Of a stretch of DNA of 64,000 bases, positions 38,842-50,789 are shown in pieces. The notes below the pieces were generated by a model, which did not search any database, was not told where the DNA came from, and saw only the letters and a list, made by a program, of their open reading frames with translations. The stretch comes from Calcarisporiella thermophila CBS 279.70 (Eukaryota > Calcarisporiellomycota): assembly GCF_041956535.1 (NCBI RefSeq), contig NW_027192198.1, positions 318,714 to 382,713 of the forward strand. Direction: 5' to 3'. Both the position numbers and the translations under genes were made by a program. Position 1 is the first letter of the stretch, and each line of letters begins with the position of its first letter.

Positions 38842-41728
38842 TTAGTTATTTTTAACAACCTTTGAGAGCACTACTTGGACTGTGTCCTCGCCTTTTAAAT
38901 CCGATTTCGCCGCCGGGCTTACATCCGTCTCGCTCTTCTCGGTAAACTTCTTGCTCACTTGATCATTGGTACCTGAGTTGTCTTTACCGCTCACCCAGTC
39001 CATATTTTCGAGTTGAGGGGCGTAGGCGGCGGCATATCTCTTCCCCTCATTAAAAGGACTGCGGTTTCCCTCCCAGCTAGGTACGCGAAATTTTGTACGA
39101 TCCCGCTCCGTTGTATGCATTTGAGAAAGAGGCTGCGCTAACAATCTGTTTGTAGCTGTTAATTTGCTACGGATTGGGAGGGCGAACTTCTTTGGTTCAG
39201 GCGGAGGCTGCATAGTAAATTCGGGAGAATCTAAATCCATATCTTGCGCGCCCTCTGGATCAGCACCCTTTCCTACATGCTTGTCCTTTGCAAGATTTTC
39301 ATTCCTGCCTCGTGGTGGACTAATATCTCGGACTTCATTCTTCGCGTGTTTTCGAGTTTCAGGAGAGCGTCTCCTCCTGCGCCCACTACTTCTACTTCTG
39401 CTTCTACTACGGCTACGAGAATATGACGCTAAACTCTCTGTTGAACTTCTCGAGCGGGACCGTGACCGAGAGAGGGATCTATACCGCGAGGATGTCACTG
39501 AAGGAGAACGAGAGTAAGAACGCGAGCGATATCTTTTTTTATAATATCTTCGCCTTGGGCTATGCGTGTAACTTTCACGAGATAGAGAGCGCGACCGGGA
39601 ACGGTATTGAGATTTCCTATAAGAGCGACCTCTTCCGTATGGACTTGCTCGATCATGATATCTATGGCTAGCTCTATCTCTGGAGCTTGATCTTGACCGA
39701 CTATAGTCGCGTCTGTACGGCTTATCACGATAGTGAGCACGGTTTTTTCTAAAATCAAAACCGCGACGACCATCAGGATCATATCTTCCGCCAGAATAAT
39801 CGTGATAACCACGAGATCTAGATCGTTCACGGTCATATCTCTTCTTGTCTCTGGATCGTGATCGGCCATCCTTCCTTTTCCATGGTCTGTTATCGCGTGA
39901 GAGTCTACGGGGGTTGGGTGCATGATAGCGTGATGATGGAGGCGAGCGTGCATGAACAGACCTGCGATCTCGGCTGATGCTCCTGCTGCGGCTACGGTTG
40001 TACTTGGAGTTTTGCATATTCGAATGAGGAACATTTGCAGAAGCCGTAGCAGGTTCATTTGTCGAATATTTATCCAATGTGGTGGTGTGTTTAAGGGATG
40101 GAGGCGGGATATCAACAGATGGAGATCCGACACCAGAAAAATTTACAGCAGGGTGTGAGGGTGGTAGAGAAGGAGGAGGGGGGAGGGTAGAGGGGGGGGG
40201 GCGGAGGAGGGGCATGAGGGCGCTCGACAGGCGCAGGAGGCGGGTGGGGTTCACGACTATGATGCGATCGAGGGGCTGTAGGTAAGGATATGGAAAGAGG
40301 GTGGGTATTATCATGTTTTTTGGCTCGCTTTTTCTCTGTACTTGAGACCATATTTGTTTGAGTGACATTCTGCCGGTGGTGATCAATAAGGGCTCCGAAC
40401 ATTTCTTCGGGCGTCGGGGACACAAAATCGTATTTCGACTAAGCGAAGTGTTGAAAGTCGAGTAAGATTCAGAAGAGCCATGGTAAGTCGTGAGTGTGAA
40501 CATACCTTTTGGTTGCCCTGACGCTTCTTTTGCGAGGTTATTTGCAAGTATTTCTTAGCATTCACGTGAGATGGGTCCAGTTCCAGTGCTTTTTGAAGAT
40601 CGTTAACAGCATTGTCCCATTGCCCCATATTAGCGTATCTAAAATAAGTGCGAGTGGTTATATTCAGTTGAAGTCAACAAGAGAGAGAATAATTGTAAGG
40701 CACTAACGCTGCTCCTCTAGCAACAAAGGCATCTGGATATTCGGCACATACTCGGATTGCATTATTGTACTGTTGGATGGCTTTTTCAAAATCGTGTTCT
40801 CGAGCATGTTCATTTCCAGTTTTTATACTAAGCACAAAATGTTTAATGATAAGCAAACTATAATTAAACTCATATTAGTAATTACCAATCATTTGCCCAT
40901 CTAATATTTTGTTCTTCGCGTAAACGCATGTAAGTAGGCTTCCCCGTGGAATCACTAGAAAAAAAAAATAAGCAAAGAAAATTAACATCACTGCAATACA
41001 ACCAACGGAAGATACCCTAAAATCGAAAGTTGCTTAGGAATTCATTAAACATTGTTATGAAAACTTACTAAACATGGTGGGGTTGTGATGGTGCATCGCC
41101 CATAAGATTGCGATTTAATTGAGAAGTGTCGATCCCAAACATTTCTGCCAGATGAAAAGCATGAAAAGGATTACGGAGTAGTTGGACGTCATTATCCAAC
41201 GCTTCTCGCATTCGATACCATTTGCTAGGAGGGAGCTTTTTCATATCCGGAAGATGGTATTCGCCTGAAGAGATTAGGGAATAAGCTTGAATATACTGAC
41301 GAATCAACATTAAATAATCATGCCAATTGAATCATACCGTCAGGCGTTCCGAATTTTTCTTCACAATTTTTTACGATTGCCTTGACTTCGGCTGCTACAC
41401 CCGGTAATTGCAACCATGTCTCGATACGAGAATCTAGGCTCCGTTTGATTTCATCGGCTTTTTCTCGATCTCGTTTTAGATGTTTCTCGCGCTCAAGTCG
41501 TTGTTGATCAATATGATTACTCGCTGGTGAGGACAACTGATGTTGCGGCGTGTTTTGTGGTGTTGGCGTTTTTGCTGGTGAAGCGGGTGGGATCAAGGAG
41601 AAGATATCAAGACTCTTGCCAGTTGAGCGATCATGTATTGAGGATTTAGCTGGTGTTTGATGAGTGGAGGCACCATCGCCTACGCCGCCACCGTCCGGGT
41701 TAATATAAGACGGTCTTGATGTAGACAT
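38842..41728 (-). CDS. TTC14-like TPR protein with SR-rich tail (apparent 1-nt frameshift)
   Basis: Exons: 41728-41338, 41264-41069, 40954-40886, 40827-40708, 40638-40506, 40438-38842. The ATG at 41728 is the first. Residues 1-130 are disordered with a charged helix. NPFHAFHLAEMFGID resembles the segment before the TPRs of TTC14. Two TPRs follow (GNEHAREHDFEKAIQQYNNAI and GQWDNAVNDLQKALELDPS). The tail is Pro-rich, then an Arg-Ser domain (SRSRSISRD, RSRSRSRSSTES). Frame continuity fails once inside exon 6: the EEMFGALIDHH frame and the RS frame differ by one base, and the switch falls at a ten-C run (40192-40201 on +). Removing one base gives 834 aa. The S1 domain of animal TTC14 is absent. 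Likely a nuclear, splicing-linked protein, by inference from the RS domain. Confidence 0.75.
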
Positions 41729-41983
41729 TGGCGGATGTAACACTGATCATTCAATATAAGTTTCAAAAAATTCTTTGAGCTCTCCTAACCACTCCAGCGA
41801 TCAAAGAAGAGCAAGAAGTTATAATTGTGTGCTTCTGGCTTCAACCAGCAGATGTGGCTTATCCAATTGGCGGATCAATATTGAAAGCATAGTTACAGCG
41901 AATAAATAAAAATGACATATCTATAGAACTTTGTGTTAACACTCATTTGCAGAAGCAATTTTCGGCAAATACACACACTGACA
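41729..41983. promoter_or_regulatory. Bidirectional promoter with CCAATTGG palindrome
   Basis: Only 255 bp separate the TTC14-like and P5C reductase starts. The palindrome CCAATTGG at 41863-41870 presents a CCAAT box on each strand, a plausible shared NF-Y/HAP site at about 115-140 bp from the two ATGs. Confidence 0.4.
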
Positions 41984-42940
41984 ATGAATGCAAATAATCT
42001 TCTCCAGAATCCTCGCCAATTGGTTTTTATTGGCGGTGGTAACATGGCTGAGGCTATCTTCGGAGGTCTTATTGAAAGAGGTTATCCATCCGATCACATA
42101 GTGGTCTCGGAGCCGATGCAGGAGCGCCTCGATTACCTCCGCGCCAAGTTCCCCAAAATTCGCCTCACCACTGACAATTCTGGAGCCGTGACAGGTGAAG
42201 CCTGCAGCTGCTCTCCCGCAGACGTTGCCATACTCTCCGTCAAGCCGCAAGTGCTCTCCGCTGTGGTTGCCTCTCTTAAGATCCCTCAAAAAACCCTTGT
42301 CTTTTCCATTGCGGCTGGCATTCGCGCTTCAGATATCGCGCGGTGGTTTGCTTGCGATGTGGCCATAGTGCGATGTATGCCTAACACGCCTGCCCTTGTT
42401 GGTGAAGGAGCAGCTGGATTGTTTGCGACCAAGAATGTAACCAAGGAGCAGAAGCAGCTATCCGAGGATATTATGAGCACCGTATCGCCCGTAGTGTGCT
42501 GGGTTGAAAATGAAGACCACATTGACTCTGTGACAGGGATTAGTGGCTCTGGACCTGCCTATTTCTTCTTGTTCATGGAAGCGATGGAGCGTGCAGGCAT
42601 AGAGATGGGCTTGTCTCAGGATATGGCTCGGCGTCTTAGTGCTCAGACGTGCTTAGGTTGATACTCATGAACACAGGCTTTATCGAAAGTAATGAGTTCT
42701 GATTAAATTTGTCCGAATGCTATAGGAGCTGCGAAGATGGTGCTGAATTCGCCGGATTCTATCACCACATTGCGTCGAAAAGTCACCTCGCCCAATGGAA
42801 CTACCGAAGCGGCCATAAAGACGATGGAGCGGCTCAATTTGCCTAACATTGTAGTCGAGGCCGTGAAAGCCGCCGAGCATCGCGGTAGGGAACTCTCGGA
42901 TGAGTTTGGAAGCGTTGAGGTTAAGAAGAATCAGCTCTAA
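41984..42940 (+). CDS. Pyrroline-5-carboxylate reductase
   Basis: Two exons (41984-42656, 42726-42940) give 295 aa. The start at 41984 was taken because it places the dinucleotide-binding motif IGGGNMAEAIFGGL about 17 residues in, as in the family. Other signatures are SVKPQ, RCMPNTPALVGEGA, VTGISGSGPAYFF, and in exon 2 LRRKVTSPNGTTEAAIK, which is the catalytic C-terminal signature of ProC proteins. The enzyme reduces 1-pyrroline-5-carboxylate to proline with NAD(P)H, the last step of proline synthesis, usually in the cytosol or mitochondria. All conserved residues I can check are present. The second exon encodes the helical dimerisation domain. Nothing unusual in length or composition. Confidence 0.96.
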
Positions 42941-43429
42941 TATGCTGCAGCTACTTTTGAGATTTATGTCTCATAGGATGCAAGTGTCCTTGTAAAATTT
43001 TCTGAAAACTTTCACACTAGAACACCATCAAACGTGCAATACTGAATAAAGTTAGAAAGGAATACAGTATACTGGTTGTATATGTATATCTCCACAAGAA
43101 AATTTTCTGGTTTCTGTGCAAAACCTACTTGAAAAATAGGATAGAAATAAGCATCCTTAAAGAGCTGATTAAAGGCCATTTTATTTGAATTTGTACGTCG
43201 TAGTAAAAATTTGAATGATCTATTGGGGTATAGATTGAAGATTTTTATGCTATGTAACTAGACCATTCTAATGGAGTTGGCTTAAGTTTAATTCACGTCT
43301 CAAACACCTGATGCTGCCAATTATTCTAAATTCAAAAATAAAACTTGCCACAAATAATCTGCGCCACAATTGTACCGTGGTACTGGTATTAAGGAAAACC
43401 AAAGCAGAATTTATTGACAAAACAACATA
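42941..43429. promoter_or_regulatory. Gap: intergenic, AT-rich
   Basis: 489 bp between P5C reductase and the uridine-kinase-like gene, same strand. AT-rich, no ORF of note; should hold a 3' UTR and the downstream promoter. Confidence 0.45.
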
Positions 43430-44777
<1,348 letters not shown>

Positions 44778-45499
44778 TAATGCTCATGAAACTGAACTCT
44801 AATACATCAACACGAATCTATGTCACTTCACTTTTTCTATTGCCTATTGAGCCTGTATATTTGTTATCGGAATATTTGGTTCGGCTTGATCCCCACAAGG
44901 ACATTTCAATAAAACATTATATATAACCTTTTGGACTTCTGGTATCCCACTCGAATACAACGGGTGCGCGCTTGTGTTTTTTCTGTGGTATGGAATGGCT
45001 AAGATTACTCTTAAATTCTATTTTTCGGTTGTACACAGTACGCATCTTCCCTAATTCATCCAGTTTGCGCAGCAACCCGTGATCTCTCTACTCTATTTCA
45101 AACTGCTCCTCGAAAATGGCGATTATTCTTGGCTTCGATGGCCAGGTATATTGTTGTATTTTATTTTGCGGCGAAAGTAGTGCCCCAGTGAATCGAATAG
45201 GCAAAACAAGGCTCCGCGTCACTGACATAAGAGTTTTACTCAATATTTTCGCTGACTGATCGTTTGCGACTTGGATTCCACAGGTCCGACAAGGTTGAAA
45301 AACATTTTCCCCGAGCAACCCTCGGAAACTGCACGACAAAGTCAAGCTTCGGATATACTTCCGTAGAATCTAAATTCGCTCTAGAAATAGTTTTGCTTGT
45401 CTTATACTTTTAAATCCCGTGTCTGCCTCTTAGCTCTTAGAATTTTACACTTTTTTTCTCTATCATATCCACTATCGAACTGTTCAAGTAGGGAGAAAC
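44778..45499. promoter_or_regulatory. Gap: 5' flank of the Crz1-like gene
   Basis: 722 bp. A splice-like pair (GTATAT near 45147, CACAG near 45284) suggests a 5' UTR intron of the downstream gene or a tiny unassigned gene. No homology recognised. Confidence 0.4.
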
Positions 45500-46592
45500 A
45501 TGGCTAGTGACAATGATTTGTATTTCACTTATTATCAGCAGGGAGGACTGCAGCTACAACCGCCGCTACAAACTCGAGAGTCCCTCCATTATACCTCACA
45601 AAATCCTACGCTTACTACACTACCTTTCAACTTCCCGCCCACCCCAGAATTCTCTCCCGTGCCCTTCAGCCTGGACTTCATGCTCCCTTTAGCAGCGGAA
45701 GAGCCACCCTTCTCCGAAACCTATTGTTTACTAAATGGTAGCAACGCACCCTTATTCGCACCCGCAATAACAAATCAAAACACTAGCGCGCCTGACCCGC
45801 AGTGTTTTGTCGGGGAAATGGCCGCCTCTTTTGAGGCTAATCTTTATCCATCCAACCTACCTCTAAAATCGCCAGTATATGCTAAACCAATACGTCATCC
45901 CGGTTTTTACAGTACTTGGGAGATGAATCAGTCACAGTCTGCACTTGTAAAAGAAACTTATTCCTTACCATTATGTAACGGGAATTATGAGGTGGTCACA
46001 AGGAACAGGACAGTAGAGGGGGGAGGGAGCCAAGAAATCGAGCGGACGACTCCGAACATTTTGCCGAAAAGTAGGGAAAATGCTGAAGTTAAAAAGTTGA
46101 AACGGAATATCGGATGTGAAGTGCCTTCCGCCGCAGCTCTGAATAAGCAGGAGCCTTTGAAGCAGCCTAAAAGGGTAGACAAGGTGAAAATAAAGTCCAA
46201 TAGCCGCAAAAGAGCATCGAGGGTTCCTGGGGAATACATCTGTGAGCATCCTGGGTGCCAAAAAGTATTCACACGCTCCTATAATTTGCGCTCGCATATG
46301 CGTACGCACACATCCGAACGGCCATATGGTAAGCGCATAGAGCACGCATAAATATACAGATTGTAGATAGATAGGCTTACGGTTGTTTTGATTCTTCATT
46401 TTCGATCTAGCCTGTACATTTCCCGGTTGTGATAAACACTTTGCGCGCTTGCATGATCGCAATCGCCACTCGCGTTTGCACACGGGCCTCAAACTCTTTA
46501 AATGCGCTACCTGCAAAAAGGCATTTGCACGAGCAGACGCTCTAGCTCGACATCTTAGAGTAGAAAATAGCTTATGTTCAACGAAGAGTTAG
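45500..46592 (+). CDS. Three-finger C2H2 transcription factor (Crz1-like)
   Basis: Two exons (45500-46328, 46411-46592) give 336 aa. The first ~245 residues are disordered, Pro/Ser/Thr-rich, with a basic patch just before the fingers ([18 protein letters not shown]) that could be a nuclear localisation signal. Three C2H2 fingers close the protein: [25 protein letters not shown], then [23 protein letters not shown], then [19 protein letters not shown]. The linker TSERPY and the wording [15 protein letters not shown]...FAR-x-HDR-x-RH...FARADAL match Crz1, the calcineurin-responsive factor, better than Swi5/Ace2 or Mig1. A calcineurin docking motif could not be identified with confidence, so calcium control is only an inference. 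The single intron splits the linker between fingers 1 and 2. Confidence 0.82.
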
Positions 46593-47176
46593 ATGACTCT
46601 TTTTATGCTTATGCTCTCTGTTATGGCATTCATACACTTTTGACGCTATCCAAATCTATTTATTCGTTTTTTATTCTTGCTCAGATTTCACTTTTATTTT
46701 TACTGACTATTCTTGTTCATTTTTCGCTTCGTAAATATGGTACATTATCAAAAGAAATGAAATATATTAAAACCACTTTTGACTGCTCCGACCCATCTTG
46801 CATTTACGAACAAAGACTTCGGCGCTTTCGCATCCTTTAACCATAAATATCCTAATCAGCTCAATGGTGCATAAATATCTAGTGCGAAATGACGAAATTC
46901 GTTGATTTTAAAGTTGTTCCGGATTAAATCGCCCAGCTAGATGAGAGTTCAAAATGCAAAACCTCTCTTTGATTCGTAAACTTATTTATATAGCAATGAT
47001 CAACACTCAATGAAGCAATAGGATGAAATATCTTCAATCTATATTGGTTTTTTCATTGTCCAAATCAAATAGCTGGCCATCACAATAAAAAGACAATATT
47101 CAGAGGAAAGTTCAAAGCAAAAGGAAAATATTTGCGACCATAAAAAAATAAAAGGGTGGATTCGATCGCATATCCA
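46593..47176. other. Gap: convergent 3' regions
   Basis: 584 bp, AT-rich, between the C2H2 factor (+) and glucosidase I (-). A hydrophobic 88-codon frame at 46574-46840 lies mostly in the 3' UTR of the C2H2 gene and shows no homology. Confidence 0.45.
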
Positions 47177-50100
47177 CTAGTAGTTTTCCGCCATAATTAG
47201 CAGAATGAGGCTCGTCCATCCTGTAAACGGGTGGCTGCGTAGGCCCTCGCCAGTGGCGGCATGATATTGCTCCCAGGGGTATCCGGTGCGCTTGAACTCC
47301 TTATATACGTTCTGAATGAGATTCTCCCGCAATGAAGAATAAATCTCTCGCGCCTTTGTCTGATATGGTCCAGGCTGATTTATATAGTTCTGTTAAAAAA
47401 TAAAAATGCGCGATACTTATAAGCAATATAATCCAAATGGTATAATGGGGAAAATCGAATGCAACCTTGTATAGGGAAGAGAGAACCATGTAGTTCATAT
47501 TGATCCATATGGGCCCGCGCCAATAGATCTCGCCTGTGTAATACTGGGGGTCCTTCTTGGAAAGTGAGAGTAGCCCGAATGATGACCAAAGCTCTTCGGG
47601 ACTTCGAATCAGGTCGAGTAACATGTCCAATTTTGGATCATCATGAGAAAGGAGGCCAAGCATTAGAGGGAAGAGAGAGAGATAGCCTTTGTGACAAACG
47701 TGTATGGACTCCTCTACAGAAACATTCAGTTCAGCTCCCAATAAATTTTCTTAAAAAAAATAAGACGATTTTCACTCACCCTCCTCGTTAACAGAAAGGT
47801 CGCAGAACACTCGGTTCTCGACGCTCCAGTGGAGATCTAAGAAAAGCGATTAAGCGGCCTCGTTATAATATAAGCTGCGTTGAGCTATGATTCTGTTTCC
47901 TTACCATGTAAATTGGCAATCAAATTTTTTTCTACTTTTGTATACTCCGCGGCGTCGTCCTCCTCGCCCAACCGCTCTGCAATGGCTTTGAGCAATCGCG
48001 TCATAAAGGCCATCCACGAGTGCAAATCTGCATGGAGCTCCGCAACATGAGGGGGAGACGCACGCGGGTAATCATCCAAGCCCGACGTAAGACAATGGCC
48101 CTGGGTGCGCCCGCGCCACCTGTAGCCTTCGCGATTGCTCGTTGCCTCTCGTCCCCATTCCTTTATTTCCCCGCGCTGCGTCTCGCGGAACCATTGCCAG
48201 TTGAGACGAAGTTTTGGGTAGAGTCGTGCAAGATAATTACGGGCGAGTTCGACCGAGTCCAAGTGGGCGCGAGTCACACCCGAATCGAGCTGATCCATCC
48301 CTCCCATAGCAACAAAAGGTTGTTGGAATCCTAGATTCGGCAATTGCGTTAATCATCAAACTCACAGTACAACTGAGGGTTCATACCAATCTGATCTGCA
48401 TGGAGCAACGAGTGCTCAGCATGCTCCACTCTGTCAACAAAAGCTTTCACAGCCATCAATAGCGTGGGAGGATTGGCATAATGGGGAAACTGGACCTGGA
48501 ATTCCTCAGGGACCTTAAAGGATGATATAGCACATCAATACTGCCATCCGTGGTAGCCTTTTATATGTAACAGGAATGCTCACCCTGCTTCGGGCCTCTT
48601 CTCCCAAAATTTGTTCACGTGCAATCCATCCATCGTTATCCATAAGAGAGTACCAATTCTCAATTATCTCCAAACTTACGGGAAAAAAAAAATAGAAATA
48701 TGAATACACGTCAAGGTACACTCAGGATAGACCATTTACCTCAAATCATTGTCCCATTTGCCAATCAAAAGTTGGTGAAAGCCCTCGTCCCTAAAAGACA
48801 CACGTGATGAAATTGGAGCTGCCCCCATTTTGAGGCGAGAAAATGCTAATTACCAGTAAAATCCACGGGGGAAGAATGGACGCGAGGGGGTGGCGGTGAA
48901 GAGCGAGCGAGGCGCCGTGGTTACAGGTCGACGCGCCTTTTCCACTGCACCTGAGGAGAACTCATAGTCAGCATCCTCTTCCTCATCGATGCCAGACGCG
49001 TCCACGATACTCGAGCCATAGAAATACCTATGCAAAATGGATCTCAGATTCTTGAATCGGTTCGTATCTCTATAATGGTGTTATACGCACCCAACCCCTC
49101 CAAGCATATTACTCAATAGATATTGCCCAAACTCGACCTTATCTGCATCAAATCCCTTGGCTTGTAAACCAAACGTGGCCTCAAATCTTTCGTCAAAAGT
49201 GGAGTAGGCATGTTTAAGATGGTTGGAGATTGAGATAGCTAAACAGAGTAGAGCCGAGAGCAAAAGTTGGCATTTGCAATCTTGGAAATTAACGAGACCG
49301 TTTTCAATTACCATCCAGTTTGTGGGGTGCGGATTTGGAGGTAAAGTAGACATCGAACTGTTCGAGCAACCATTTAATACACGCGGTTGAACATAGTACA
49401 GATAATTGGCAGCATTACCTGAAAAGGTCCATCGATAACTTTTTGGAACGCAAACATATTAGCGTTGGATCGAACTTGATTATCAAAACGTAGCAATTTC
49501 GAGACATCGTCCAAAGGCTCATTACTAGTGGCAATGTATGATTGAACGTGTTGGAAGAAGTGTGCTTCTATGAACTCTGAAAATAAGCGAGCGATAAAAA
49601 AGGCTAAATTAGCTAAACAATATATCTCTCTCTTTGAACTCTAAAAATTTCTGCCTTTGGCACGCCAGGCCTGCCCGTCAGGAGTGACCATTCCAATGAA
49701 TTGAGTTTCACTAGGCTTTCCATTTGTATCCTCCACCCGGACTGAGAATTCGCCCAAATCCTTGGTTGAGCCCTCGACTACCGCCGCAGTGTGGAGGCTC
49801 TATAAGGCAACAGCTCCTTTCAGTCCTATTCACTTTTCCACTACAAAGGGGATAGGAAGACAAATGCTAGGAGTCATGATTACCTGTCCCGAGGGGGGAA
49901 TATCGGCCATGTCTAACTCTCCCTCGCCATCGAGCCCAACATAGAAGATCATGGATACCTTTGGATGCCCTGTACGTTACAGATAATCCAAGTTTGCATT
50001 GGTCTAGTGCAAAAGAAACGCACCATAAAAAAGTACTAACCATCGCCGGTGGGCTTTCCTGTTATTCGGGCACCCCAACTACCCCCTAATAGATTCCCAG

Positions 50101-50595
50101 AGTTAACCCATTCAGCCGAATATACAAAATAGAGTCGTCCAGACAGTACCATGATTTCCGCCGGGAATTTTAACAAACTCCGTCTTCAGCTCGAGTCCCA
50201 GGGGATGGTCGGAGATCTTCTGCATTCCGAATGACCGGCCATCATGCTTATAATAGCCAAATCCCTTCAGCCCATCGTTTTGGTCACATTGATGACGCAT
50301 GTCTAGACATGGAAAACATAAGGACATTCAAACTCTTCCCACAAACTGAATGAGGTGTGCTCTTACGTTTCCATCCTTCGGGATCCTCGGCGTCATACCA
50401 GAGAAGGCCAGTCATCAATGAGTGCGGCAATCGCGGCCGCGTGCCAAAATAGAGATTGGGCCGATACGTGCCCCACATCAGGGATGCATTGGAGGCAGCC
50501 CGTGTCAAGGAGTGGAACTCATCATGGGCAGAGGCGGCCCCCACAAGGGAATAGAGCCAAAATAGCAAGCTAAGTAGAGTGCACGGGTTGAACAT
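47177..50595 (-). CDS. Mannosyl-oligosaccharide glucosidase (glucosidase I, GH63)
   Basis: Sixteen exons give 798 aa: 50595-50367, 50302-50150, 50085-50041, 49969-49884, 49799-49655, 49576-49419, 49357-49312, 49238-49091, 49027-48854, 48790-48740, 48674-48584, 48513-48387, 48330-47905, 47836-47780, 47713-47466, 47389-47177. The N-terminus is a signal peptide or anchor ([19 protein letters not shown]). Family blocks: [57 protein letters not shown] with the catalytic Asp near residue 396, [37 protein letters not shown], and [11 protein letters not shown] with the catalytic Glu near 769. It removes the outermost glucose from N-glycans in the ER lumen, the first trimming step of glycoprotein quality control. 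The donor of exon 5 may be GC rather than GT (see findings). Confidence 0.93.
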
Positions 50596-50789
50596 CGTGC
50601 AGGAAAGGAAAGTCGGTGCGGGTTACTTGAACACGCTCGATTTTGGTGGAGACTCAGATTTTAGTTGCATAGGGGTGGCGTAGTTTTATGGTTATATAAT
50701 CTGATGAATCTTACCCTTTTGGAGCAGTATAGATAAGTGCGGTCTTCCATTCCTTCCTCGACTCAACTCGCCCTTGCAACCCGACCACC
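50596..50789. promoter_or_regulatory. Compact divergent promoter, glucosidase I / T-box
   Basis: Just 194 bp separate two outward-facing ATGs. A TATA-like TTATATAAT lies at about 50692-50700, roughly 90 bp upstream of the T-box ATG. Confidence 0.45.

Noticed and set aside
40282-40362. An intron GTCTCA...CTACAG as the cause of the frame switch in the TTC14-like gene.
   Set aside because: It is frame-compatible, but it would replace a protein-like Pro-rich segment with a Leu/Arg-rich shadow frame; the homopolymer explanation is simpler. Kept only as an alternative.
45117-45410. A possible two-exon mini-gene (start near 45139, acceptor near 45284) encoding about 45 residues.
   Set aside because: No homology, and the same splice signals fit a 5' UTR intron of the following C2H2 gene.
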